Shown: positions 36,901-48,915 of the stretch, piece by piece | How positions within the stretch are numbered: the first letter of the stretch is position 1 | Layout: every line of letters begins with the position of its first letter | Origin: Atrichornis clamosus | Taxonomy: Eukaryota; Chordata; Aves; Passeriformes; Menuridae | Reading direction: 5' to 3' | Length of the DNA: 64,000 nt | NCBI GenBank assembly: GCA_013400975.1 | Contig: WBMZ01010262.1 | Span: 310,001 to 374,000, forward strand | Program-made: the position numbers and the translations under genes | The notes under the pieces: generated by a model | Database searches by the model: none | The model's input: the letters and a program-made list of their open reading frames with translations, nothing else | Told to the model about the DNA's origin: nothing

Positions 36901-39900
36901 GGAAACTCCAGAACAACCCTCCACCAGCAGTACTAGGAAACAGAATGATTTAGACATGCTGCAAGTACAGCAACACCTTGTCAAACACAACAGATAATGA
37001 GCTGGGAATCAGACTTTAAGCTACCTGAACCAAAAAAAAAAAAGATGAAAGCTGGTCCAGTACTGGTTAGTTATTACAAAGAATTCAAAATGTCAGTCAC
37101 ATAGGAACCCTTGGACAGGTGGTACCTTTTCCCAATCCTAAAAGTGACAGATGAAAATGAAACATCCACAAAGAAGGGTTTTGTTTACTCATCTCCCCAG
37201 CCTGTGAGTTGAAAAGGAATGACTGGAAGTGCTCTGGTCTCTCTCCTGATCTAAACAGCCCCTCGGAAAGGCTCCACAATCATCTGCAGACATCAAAAGT
37301 TATCAACCACTCCAGCTACCTGCTCCCCTCCTGCTCTACTTCTGGACCAAAAAGAGACAAGTGGGTTAAAAGGCAAACAAAACAACAAAAATAAAAAAAA
37401 CATAAAACCTTAAATGTTGAAATAATGAAGGGCAAAGTGAACTTTAACTTAGTGTGATAGTCAAGGGTTTACCAAGAAACAGCTACATGACACATAGAAA
37501 TATGCAAAAATTTGGTACCTCGGGTACTACTGGTTTTAAGGCCGTTTTCATTTGTGCAGTTCTCAGTGCTGTTTATTGGTTCATAGGGAGATTATATTAC
37601 ACTTAGTCCTCAAAATATCTTTCATGGATTTCTACAGTTTTACTGTGGAAAAGCAGGACCAAACAGTATCTTTCTTCTCTGCTTGATAATAAGCTCAGTC
37701 CTGAGCAATATTCTGTGTATTTCATTTTTCCCCTTCGTTTTTGAAACAAAAAGCTGCCAGAGCTGAAGATTTACAAACAATGTGTGTGACATTCTTCTCA
37801 CTTGTATCTCACCCCCTCCTTTTATTCTCCTGCATTGTTTCTCTTTTTCTTTTACTTTGTTTAATTGCACCATCTACATTTCTTTTATAAATGTACCTTC
37901 CTTTACCTCTCTCTGCTTTTACTTTCTATAGCAAACTGCTCTCACTTTCTCTATCAATCCCTTCTCATCCAGCAGGAAGGTGCTTGGATTGTGCAGATGG
38001 AGGGGCCAAACCTCTTGGTCAATTTTATCGAGAGCATGGAGAGAATGAGAAAAAAATAAAATAAGAGAGAGAGAAAATGACCACACTTTACAAAAAATTA
38101 GACTACAATGTTTTTAAGGCGAATAATGATGCTTACATCACGATCAAAAGCAGAGTGAGTCACAGAACTGCAGATCCTCCTGTGCAAGAAAGAATGTTGG
38201 AAAATAAACCCTTGAATTTCCCAAACAAATAAACAAACAAAAGACCCTGCAAGATACTTTTTTGGTTGTGGACCAAAAGAGCATAGGAAAATATAATGGG
38301 GAAAGGATTCAAGTGCTGTCAGCTTTTCCAAAAATCCTTCCTCCATGATCTAGAGCTTTGACACTCCCTGTCTGAAAATTCAACATATATTGACATTTTC
38401 TTCATTCTCTCTGGTTTATTTTAGCCATGAATCACCTGTTCTGCTGCTCCTGGGTGCAAAATGTTGTTAACAATTTGACATCCCTGTCCCTGTGCCCTAA
38501 GCACATTCCAGTGCTTGAACCGATTGATTGCAAATGGGGCACAGGGATCTCTCAGATAAAACTATTTATTATGGTATCACAGGGCATGGCTATGTTTATG
38601 CCTTGGTGGCCAGCAGTACCTATTTAGCAATAAACATCTTTGGAATAGGCAGCTCTGATACAGAGCATGAAAACCTGGGATGGAGAATTCGTATCTCCTA
38701 AAAAACCCAGATTTGTCTCCCAGTGGATTCGTAATTCTGTCAAAAAGCTGAGCAGATCCACCAAGTGATTTCAGTTTATCTAATCCTTGTTTATTTATCT
38801 CCTTCTGTCTGCTTGAGGTTTTAAACAACTTTGTGGACGTGTCCCAATTCCCAATTATGTGTTACTTAAATGAATTTGTATGAAACCTTTGCCTCGCTTT
38901 CCCGACTACATCCGACTGCAGCAGCAACCATCAGCTCCTTTCCATGCACATCCATTTTCTTCACCCAGTTTTCACTAATGATCACCTGGCTTTAGAAAAG
39001 ATCAACGGTGGGGAAGGTACATGAAACAAATATACCCGGAGGTGTAAAAAAGCTGCCTGAGAGAGATTAAAAGCAGATTAAAAATTCAAACCAACAGAAA
39101 AATTGACAGATTTTTTTTTCTATTTTGTGGGGGGAAAAAATTGAAGACAATCAAGAGAATACTGAAATTATCCTGCTTATGTAAAAAAGAGGAAATATAC
39201 ATGTGAAACATAGAGTTAACATTGGCTGACTTTGCCTCTTTATATTTCCAAATAATTTCGCACTTAGGGGAAATTTAGGTGTGACTTTTTTTTCTAATTT
39301 CGCCCCAACCTCTAATTAAAAGTCACACTAAAAAAACCCTCCTTCACTGATAAATATATGGAAACTTTAATAGTTTCCAGAATAAGTGGGCTAAATATGG
39401 ATACTAAATTAAATGCTAAAAGTAGAGCTATTTATCATCCTTTTACTTTCCTATTCACACACCCTATATACTTTTTTTTTTTTTGAGAGGAGCTATACTT
39501 CTAAGTTCTAATTCCCATCCTATAAACATGGAATTTTTTTCTGAGTACAGCTCTGTGCTGAAGAGCAGAAATGTTACACTCTATCATTCCACGATTCAGG
39601 AAGCATCACATCATTTGAGACAACAAAATCGTGACTTAGAAGCCTCTCTAAAATAACAATATCAGAGTATCAAGGGCTTCAACTGAAGGAAACCAGTTCA
39701 CCACCCACATCCTTTTATACTATGACTGTTCATCATTTCTCTTTCCCGGAGGCAGCTTCCCAAGATGCCAGAGCCCTCACACCACAGACACCACACTAAT
39801 ACCACAGCTTCCCACTTTGACATTAATGGGTTTTCTTTAACATATGATGGAGAAAATGCCTCATTTCTCCCCATCATCTCCCCAAAAGATGCTAAGTGTC

Positions 39901-40621
39901 CTTAGTCAGCTGTGACGATGCCACCATGTGTGACAACATTCTTACAGCTTTGAAGGGAGCAGGAAAAATTTCCATAGTCTGGAGAAAGCAACAGCTTCTT
40001 GAATGCAAGGAAAAGAACTCACCAGCTAATAAGAAAAATACTGTTCTTTATTTTCACCTGTAGGAAACTGAGGATGAGACATGACTTTAGCAAAGTCATG
40101 GGAGATCAAAACACAGGGCAAGCAGTGAAGTTCAACCATCGCTGCTTTGTCCTACCCAACAGTCACAACCACCATCTGGTGTTGGAGGGATGCAGCAGCT
40201 GCTTATCCCATGGAGAACTGGGAACAAACCTCCTGTAAGAAGACATGAGGACATGCTGAACGTTGTAACCCATCCCATTCCTGACATTCCAGTGGGCTGA
40301 CGGCACCCCAAGGGCTGCAGGAGGCCCCACACCTGGTGGGCCACAAGGCACACGGTGAAAGCAGATTAAAAGCTGGTACCAACGTAAACCAGAATCCCTG
40401 ATTACATCATTAGTCATTACAAGTACTGATTACAGTGTGCGCTGGCACACACACTCCTACTCCATCCGTGATGCTCCCTTTCCTCTTAACATGCCATACT
40501 CTTAGAATTCAGCAGAAACACCCTTCAAATTCCAAAATTTGGAAAAAGAGATTTTCCTATCACGTAAGGACACGGTGGCTTCTTTAATTCATTTAAACCC
40601 ACTAAAATGCACATATTATTG
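30959..40621. other. Long unique stretch, no gene recognised
   Basis: Nearly 10 kb without a confident transposon copy. A minus-strand frame at 32643-32930 is open for about 95 codons and has a balanced composition, but no family match is known to me. The piece at about 35905-35930 (ACCTGAAAGACC, then TCTAATCC) faintly resembles an ancient antisense CR1 tail. A GT/AC hairpin lies at 35033-35071. Short A runs near 37030 and a T run near 39472 are slippage-type. Confidence 0.6.
35033..35071. repeat. GT/AC inverted repeat with 13-base stem
   Basis: GTGTGTGTGTGTA at 35033-35045 and its exact reverse complement TACACACACACAC at 35059-35071 flank a 13-base AT-rich loop. It could fold as a hairpin or cruciform, and alternating GT/AC tracts can adopt Z-DNA. 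Confidence 0.9.
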
Positions 40622-40725
40622 ACCAACCTGGTCTAGTGGAAGGTGTCCCTGCCCACGGCAGTGGGGCTGGAACGAGAAGATCTTTAAGGTCCCTTCCAAC
40701 ACAAACCATTCTGTGATTTTGTGAT
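40622..40725 (+). mobile_element. CR1 LINE 3' terminal fragment
   Basis: About 100 bases of the CR1 3' end: ACCTGGTCTAGTGGAAGG, GTCCCTGCCCACGG, GGTCCCTTCCAAC and a closing CATTCTGTGATTTTGTGATG. It is severely 5'-truncated. Confidence 0.93.
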
Positions 40726-42028
40726 GGTTTTTTACCTATTGTCTATTATCTCACAACTAGAAAGAAATGCACTCCACTGCATAAGTGCTGTAGCTACAGC
40801 TCATCCTCACATTGCTTGTTGTGGTTTTATTTAGTTAAGAAATTTGCATGAAACTTTCAGATGACACATGATACATATGTATTAAGTAGGTTTTTTTACC
40901 CCGTTCCCGCTGTTTAGTGAAATGATGGCATCTATCACAAAAGCAGCAACAGAGTAGACTGTTACAACTCTACTACTAACAAGCAGAATGTGAATAAATG
41001 ATCCTGAATGCAGAGATTTTTTAAATTGCTGTGTGCAGTGTGGCATGGGCTTCAGGCAGCACCAAAAGCCGAGGGCAGATCCCTACCAGTTATTCATTAA
41101 GCCAATTTTCTTACGCACAATAAGCTATTAAGGTCATAATGAATATCCTATAAAAACAATTTAAGAAAATAGAAGAGATACATACCACAGTCAAGGCCTT
41201 TACTGTAGTACATTAAACTTGTTTTCTACTTCATGGGGTATCCACGATTTTATGTTTTCCTTCCACAATGAACTTTATAAGTGAGATAGAGCATTTATCC
41301 TGATTTCACTCTCTATCCACTCTAAGACAGAAAAACCAGAACACGTACTTCAGCACATTATCATCTTACAAACAAATTTCTGACAACTTCAGGAAGAATA
41401 TAGATCCTCACAGAATTCAGTTAACCTCTTGGGTAAAACTGCATTTCTAGTAACTGTAACTCCATGAATTTGTAGATAACAAATAGGCAGTATAATTTAG
41501 TGTTGGCTTTGAAATACACAAAAATATTTTATTGGGCCTACACAGCTCTCGGCACTAACTCTCTGAAGTACTCAGCAATTCAGAAAGGAAAAAATGAGAG
41601 AATGCTAGAATTAATTTACTCCACCACCATAGATGAGCTCCAGCTCTATATATGAAGTATGAAGTTCAGTTTCTTTCAATTCACACATATAATTATGCTT
41701 CATTTTTGTTTAACAGACACTGCAGAAGGGGTTTTGTTTGTGCATGCTTTTGTCCTTTTTGCATTTCTCCTGGCTAACAGGAAAACAGAGGTATTATGGG
41801 AGACAGTTACAAGCTATTTTTTTTCCCGAAACAAACCTTTATTGCATAAAAATACAATGCAGCTTTTGTTTATAAGCCTTAACAATTTGGTGGCATGAGA
41901 TATGTTGAGTGTTTATCCTTCTAACTGTCTTGCAGGATATAAAGAAGCCAAGCCAAAATCATCAGGTTTCAGGTACTATTTTAGAAACACAGATTTCTGT
42001 CTCAGAGAGCTTTACCTTCTGTTGGCAT
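40726..42028. other. Unique sequence between CR1 copies
   Basis: Nothing recognisable. AT-rich, with no clear repeat and no exon-like segment that I would defend. Confidence 0.65.
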
Positions 42029-42439
42029 TCATAGAATGATAGAATAGTCTGGGTTGGAAGAGACCTTTAAAGATTATCTAGTCCCACCCCCTGCCATGGG
42101 CAGGGACACCTTCCACTATCCCAGGTTGCTCCAAGCCCCATCCAACCTGGCCTTGGACCCTTCCAGGGATGGGGCAGCCACAGCTTCTCTGTGCCAGGGC
42201 CTCCCCAACCTGACAAGGAAGAATTGTTTCCTTATATCTAGGCTGAATCTGAAAGGCCCTGATGAGGTCTCCCTGGAGACTTCTCTTCTCCACTCCCTGC
42301 TCTCCCAGCCTGTCTCCAGAGCAGAGGGGCTCCAGCCCTTGGAGCATCATCCCAGCCTCCTCTGGACCTGCTCTAACAAGTCCTCACCTTTCCTGCACTG
42401 AGAACTCCAGAGCTGGATGCAGAGCTCCAAGTGGGAGGA
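42029..42439 (-). mobile_element. CR1 LINE fragment, minus strand
   Basis: The 3' terminus is at the left (TCATAGAATGATAGAATAG), followed by GTCTGGGTTGGAAGAGACC, CCCCTGCCATGGGCAGGGAC and GATGGGGCAGCCACAGCTTC. Compared with the 16782 copy it lacks about a dozen bases after GCTTCTC (the TGGGCAACC part) and has a shortened middle near 42235-42260. It ends near the AAGTGGGAGG block, before the GAGACCCC start. Confidence 0.93.
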
Positions 42440-43722
42440 TTGTAACACCCAGTGCTGTCATTATTCGATTTCATTTGGTGTGCAATTGCACCAGGGACAG
42501 TTCGACTCCCCAGGAACACAAATCTCACCCTGTGTAGGGGTTACAGTTATGACCACGGCTTCTCTCTCATGTGCTTTTTTTTTTTTTTTTTTAAGCGAAA
42601 ATTGCAAAATTCACCCATCTGGAGTAGGTCAAGGAGATGTAAAGACATTCATATGCAAAGCTGATCAAATCACTGCAATGTAGGAGTGAAGACCTAACTT
42701 TTCTTTGACACTGCCTGGATGAATTCACATCTCTTCTGAGGCTTTTTGTGTGCTACATTTTCTGATGGCAATAACATTTCAATCTATGTTAACAGGTGAC
42801 ATATACAGCATTCAGGTAGGAATAAAGTGATGGCTGCTCTAAGTCTGTGCCTCAAAGGCAAAACCCTAAATCTAATTATAGCAATGCAGTATCCTAGTAC
42901 ATGGGATCCACCCTACTTTTACAGTCAGGTGATTTCAAAATTGCCCCTCCCCTACCTTTCTCTTTTGTTTTAATTCAAGTGGGTTCTTGTTGTGTTTTTT
43001 TTTTTTAATTAATTTTTCAAAACTTAGCTAGGACAATCAGGGAGTGATTAGTCAGTCAATGTTAAAGACAACTGAGTAGAGACTTTTGGTGTAATTTTCA
43101 GTGACTTCATCAAATCATGCATTTTTATCATTTATTTAGTTCAAAGTCAACATCTGATGCATGGTTGCCTTTGATTCAGAGTGAGAAGAAAAAAGTTTAC
43201 TGTTAAAGATTAATCATGTTCTTCTGTTCCCACTCTCCTTCTGCTCTTAGATTTAGGAGTATGCACTCAACTGTAGTTTTATTTTAACATTATGAAAAAA
43301 TCTGGTTTAGATTCCATTTATTTGTAATTTATTCTTCCACATTTCTAACTCAATAGTAAGTAATGTAAGTAAGGTATGTAATAAACATTCATTTCATTCA
43401 TTACTTTTGTACTTGATTAATAAATGGTGACTACTCTCACAAAGTCCTTCAGTTTATCTGTGATTCTAAAATGTGTAGTTTGTCATTTTCTTCTTTGTTC
43501 TTCTCATGTTTGAAATGTCCTCATGGTCACCATGTCTCAATTTAGTATCACTTGGAAAAACTCTTAATCCTGTTTTAGGTACAGGGAGCAAAGCTACTTC
43601 CCCTTTCCCAACTATTTTAAGGCACAGCTCCCACAGCCACCACGCTGTAAGAAAATGCACGTGCTGTGCACTCTACAAACCACCCAGGGCTTCTCACACC
43701 AAGATAGGATATTTTCCTCTTT
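42440..43722. other. Unique sequence with a T18 run
   Basis: AT-rich, no gene recognised. A T18 homopolymer lies at 42575-42592 and a T run near 42997. Confidence 0.65.
42575..42592. repeat. Poly(T) run, 18 bases
   Basis: Uninterrupted T18, about 135 bases beyond the end of the minus-strand CR1. CR1 does not carry poly(A), so this is unlikely to belong to it. Confidence 0.9.
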
Positions 43723-43856
43723 CTCCCTGGAAGTGTTCAAGGCCACGTTGGACCGGGCTTGGAGCAATCTGATCCAGTGGAAGGTGTACAGGGGGTTGGA
43801 GCTGGGTGACCTTTAAAAGTCCTTTCCAGCCCAAACCATTCCACAATTCTGTGATT
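43723..43856 (+). mobile_element. CR1 LINE 3' terminal fragment
   Basis: TCCCTGGAAGTGTTCAAGGC, GGGCTTGGAGCAATCTGATC, CCTTTCCAGCCCAAACC and the ATTCCACAATTCTGTGATT terminus identify a sense CR1 tail of about 130 bases. Confidence 0.92.
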
Positions 43857-44272
43857 TTCTCTTTTACTCTTGATGTTAATCTTCATTTTGTATAAAGCCT
43901 ACTGTGTCAGGAACAGATCTGCCATTCCAAAACTTACCATGTATTTATCAAATCACACTCATTTATAACGAAAAGGGAAATAAATCCAATTTTTTGTCTT
44001 CAATAATCTCATCCATTTCTTACCCGAAGCTTAACAAAGCCATATTTTCACGGTAAGTAGCATTACTTCCCACATGATTGCCATCAATGTCTACAGAATT
44101 CTAGCTTTTATTTTAGATGATATTTAAAAGAGGTTCTGTCATTTATAGTTGCAAAGATAACTGCTGAAACATGAAAGCAAGAATATCAATGCTGTAGCTG
44201 CCTCCTAAGCCTGACAGATGCAGTGCCTCTGCTGCTGCTCAGAACAAGAGGCTGAGCAGCCGTGGTGAAATT

Positions 44273-44289
44273 AAAAAAAAAAAAAAAAA
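44273..44289. repeat. Poly(A) run, 17 bases
   Basis: Uninterrupted A17 with no recognisable attached element. Confidence 0.9.
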
Positions 44290-47002
44290 GCTGAAAGTGA
44301 TTAAAAAGAAAACACATAGGCACTTTTTCTCACTTTTTCTGACTGACTCCTCCCCACTTCGTGTTGCTCCTAAGAAACTTGCAAGAAAACTCCTTTCTTC
44401 TCTGCTTGTCAAATATGGCAGATTTTGACGATAAAAAGAGACAATTAGGAAGAACTGGAATTGAAAAGCATTCCTCTTTCTAAAGGCAAGCATGGGGTCC
44501 TGCACAGAGGAGAGGAGAGATAAAGACGGGATTACAGGAGAAGAAGGTGAAGGATGGCAGATCATCCAGCTTCACTTCTGTGTTCACTCTGCTGTTGCAA
44601 GGTTTTTTACCCTTTCAGGACTTCCACCAAGAGACACTCATTGCCCCACGTGTGTTTTTCCAGCTGCAGGGACCTGGCAGGTGCCCTGACCCGGAGGATG
44701 GGAACACATTTGTGCCAGCTCTGCACACAGCACTGCAGCCATCTCTCCGCCCGTGAGGGATGCGAAGGCTGGGACACCACGTGGTGGATTCTCTGTGGTA
44801 ACACCATCTGCCCCACTCCCAGAGCTGTAATTCATCTGCATCTAAGGCTTAAATCCAGCTCTAAAACCATTTATTTCAACAAAAGAAAAAGGCAGGTTCT
44901 TTCAACATAGAGGTAATCAAGTATCTCGGCTGTATTGCTGCTGATGGGTTTTACCTGATTAAATTACTACTGGGACAACAAATGTACTGGTGGGCTGAGA
45001 GTGTGGAAACAGTGCAATACAGTAAAGAACTGGGCATCAGCAAAATCCTGTCAGTCAAGGGGTTAACTGTGATGCTAGAATGAAACACATAAAACTAATC
45101 ACTATTTGCTGTCAATTATTTGCAAATGTGTAGATAAACAAAGTAAATGGATGTGGCATTTCCCTTTCAATAAACTAAATACTGAAAACCACGTCACCAG
45201 TAATTAGATAAATTAGCTGTCTATTAAGTGAATGAAGTAAATAGGAAAGTATAAAAGACAGTATATCTTTAAAGAATGAAGAAACTTCAATTCTTACTAA
45301 AGGAAAAGGCAGCAGTGGAATTTGAACTGTGTAAGCCTCAGTTCTACAATTACATCAGCATTACAGCAGCTCTCCTGAGATAGTTATTGCCCTATGATTG
45401 ACTAAACCTTTCTGTGGTAATGGCCATAGCATTCAGAGCTCAAGGATGATATTTTTATGGACTGCTGGTCACTTTTAATTCCTTTATAGCACATTAAAAT
45501 ATAGTCACTCTTTTAGCCATTTTAACCTTGTTTAGCACAAATGGTTGAACTTGAAATTCATCGACTTAAATGGTCCATGGAAAATATCATTAAGAATTGC
45601 TGTAGTGGATTTTTTTAACTTGCAATGCATTTAATTATTAATGTCCCTCTATCATTTATGGCCCATTGTTTTTCAGATTTTCCACATCTTTCACCTTACC
45701 TGTACAAAGAGTTACAAAAGTCAGAACAAAAAATTCCAGATACAAAGACATTCACTGTCACCATTAGACCTTGCAATAGCCCAGAGTGTCTATACTTTGA
45801 GTTCTGGTGATAATACAAACATCCAAGGTTAGGCTCAATAACAACCTGAGGACTACATTATCATGTACACAAGACAGTCAGTTTGAGATACTATGGGCTC
45901 TTACACCACAGAATATATTTTTCATGCATATATGCATTGGTTTAGTTGTTCGTACTTTAGGACGACCCCTGAAAATAATTTTATTAATGTTTCTTTGAGC
46001 TACAGTATAAATTGAGGCATACAGGTTAGCTATCTGATTTTCAGTAACAAGAGGGCCTGCAACCTTCACAGATTATTAATTTTCATAAGTTTTCCTTGAA
46101 CAACTCCAGTGTTGTTAAGATTTAAATCTGTAATCTGCAAACACTGATATCCTTTCTGTAAAATCCAACAGCAGAGCATCAAGCAGAACTTGTCTTTGAA
46201 ATAAAAATGGAAAAAAATATCCCATAAAAACTACCCCCATTCACCTAGCCAGTACTTGTCTTTTACTACTATATTTGTCTTTTACTTTACATATGCTAAA
46301 ACAATGACGTCTTTTGTAACATTGCTGAAGGACTCAAGGACGATTTGGGGTTTTTCTCTGTACAAGAAGAGAACTGTAAGAAAAAAACCACCAAACCAAG
46401 GGTTACCTATTTGTCTTTCTTGGGATCATTACCCATTAGCTGTTTCTTCGAATCATTACCTATGGGTACTGTCTGGGAAATAAAACCAGACCAGGTCTTC
46501 CAACAAACCTCTTCCCTCTGGTTGGCACTTCCCAGCTATAGATCAAAAAGTAAATTCTTGTTTGTTGTCTCGGTGTAATTTACCCCAGGCCCATGAGAGC
46601 AGCCCCAGACCAATGACAGTGCTGAGTCTCATGAACATCCAAAGGGAATTGCTGGAGCCTGGAAGTGGATCTGAAGAGAGTGAAACAGCTGTGAATGGAA
46701 GCAACTGAGTTGAAGGAGCAGCCAGATTGGAAATATATGTGTTGAAGCTCTCAAGGTGACTGAGAGCCAGAGAAGTTCAGGTTAAAGGGCTATTGTAGAG
46801 GTGCCCATGATTTTTTCAAGCTTAAGTCAGTGCTACATAAATCACTATAGAACAAAATTCTATCCTTTTGCAAAAAAATAAAACCCAAAAGATTATATTG
46901 GAAGAAGAGAAGGGAACAGTACAGCTAGGAGTCCAAAATTCTGCATACTTATTAAATAAAAGCATTTATCTAACAGTATATACATTATATAGCTACAGAA
47001 GG

Positions 47003-47018
47003 AAAAAAAAAAAAAAAA
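47003..47018. repeat. Poly(A) run, 16 bases
   Basis: A16 that follows an AATAAA near 46956 by about 45 bases. That is somewhat far for a normal cleavage site, so a retrocopy tail is possible but unproven. Confidence 0.88.
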
Positions 47019-47649
47019 GGTTTATTACATGCATCAATACTAACAAGAAAATAATGTAATTTGTCTAAGACTTGAGAAGAGTTTTCTATGACAGTGCTGA
47101 TTTATATAGATTTACACAGCCTGGGAGATTGTGTTGAGAACATTGATAATCAATCAAGTCCTGTCTCACCTATTTTCTTTCCTGATCTTTGAGTAAAATT
47201 ATCTGACAGGATACCATGAAGCCCAGTGCTCCTGGTACCTAAGAATATGTTCTTTCCTTTCCTGGGCATGCTCTAAAACAATCCTAATTACCACAAAATA
47301 TCAATGTAGCACCTTCCAGTGGAGCATTAAATGGCACAACTCACATCAGCTTTAATACCAAAAAGCAGAAATACAATATAAACAAGAGGATTCAGTGTTA
47401 TTGTCAGCTCCTTACAGCCTTGGACAACAACTCCGGACATAAAGTAGGATCAGACACACTGAGAACTCTCCTCTGAACTCTGTAAGTTCTTTTTAACTTG
47501 TTTGTGATGGTGCTTAAGAACCCAAAGAAACGATGGAGTCCAGTGACTCAAAAAAATCATGTGAATATGTTAAAAGCAGTAAAGGGAGTAAAGACATTTG
47601 CAAACACTTTTCATTGCACATCTCTGTACTTTTATGTATTATGTCTTTC

Positions 47650-47688
47650 AATAAAGGTATATTTTCTACTGAAAACAAACAAAAAAAA
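47650..47688 (+). other. AATAAA followed by A-rich stretch, possible retrocopy or transcript 3' end
   Basis: AATAAA at 47650-47655 is followed about 17 bases later by an A-rich stretch (AAAACAAACAAAAAAAAG). The arrangement is what the 3' end of an inserted polyadenylated RNA would look like. The sequence upstream matches no gene I know, and bird genomes contain few processed pseudogenes, so chance is at least as likely. Confidence 0.2.
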
Positions 47689-48868
47689 GATGATATAACA
47701 GTAAACTTTAAACTTCAGGAAAAACAAATCTGAATCTGCTTCAACTTTCCAAACATGGCATTAAGTCATCATGAATACACGTCTCCATTTTGAAAAACAC
47801 ACGTATGGAACCACCTTAGAAATGAAGTAATGAAAACAATTTTTATGTATCCTGATATACACTTGGATTTACTTACCAAAAAAATTAACAAAGAGTAACA
47901 GTATCCCGTTATCCACAACAGTTCAGAACCGTGCACATCATCTATGTATTTCTTATACTTGCACAAGGAAGTATGGAAATAAAACTTGTCCCCTAACTTT
48001 TTAACAAATGCATTTTCATTCTCAGTCTCAGCTTCCTCTACGAGCTGTGATTTAGCTCAGGCTGGGAAAACATCACTTCACACTTGTTCTATGGATAAAT
48101 TTTCTTCCTAGACACCTCCTGTTGTCTATGCTGTTCTATGTTTTCACAAAGTTGTGGGAATCTTATTAGAAACTGTTTTCCAAGGAAGCTGTGCAATTCA
48201 TTGGGCATATTGAATTGCAGAAAAAAGAAAGTCTAGTCCACCAGGTTTCTTTCAGAGCTGGAAATACAGAAGCAGCAGCTTCCATGGGTGTACATGCAGA
48301 TACCTATATATATTTAGGTCTGATAATTCACTACAAGCAGAACAGAATGTATTTTCTATATAGGAAGTAAAAAATTCAAAACAAAAGTATGGAATAGCCA
48401 AGAATAGTCCTAGAATTTCTGCACAGTAACCGAGAAACCAAAGCTTTCAAAGTAAAATAAGAACTTTTTCAGAGTACTTTTCTTCTTACGCATTCAGTGT
48501 CTTTTCCATACAGAGTTAGAATAACAATATTAATACCAGAACAGTAATTACGTTTGCTAAGGCCATCCATTACAATTTCACAAGAAAATAGAGCTCCAAT
48601 CCTTCATGTCCTCAGTGAAGAGCAGGTAAACTATATATTTTATTCCTGGAGTTTCTTAAATAAATAATCCACATTGAATAATCAACACAGAATGACACTC
48701 AGCAATCCAGACCACTGACAGGGCATCTCCTCCAATTTTTAATTTCCAAGGTTTCATTCATTTGGGCCATTACTGCTCTGCTACCTCCATTTATATTTTC
48801 TGATTACATCTGGTAATGAAAATGAATTACTACAGTATGTAAGTTTAGATTATGATAGATAACACAAA

Positions 48869-48915
48869 CATACATACATATATAAATATATATCTGTATA
48901 TATGTATATATACAC
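48869..48915. repeat. TA/CATA-rich microsatellite
   Basis: CATACATACATATATA followed by TA-rich units with CTG and ATG interruptions, about 47 bases. Confidence 0.88.

Noticed and set aside
39578..39600. TATCATTCCACGATTCAGG as a CR1 3' terminus
   Set aside because: No CR1 sequence precedes or follows it in either orientation.
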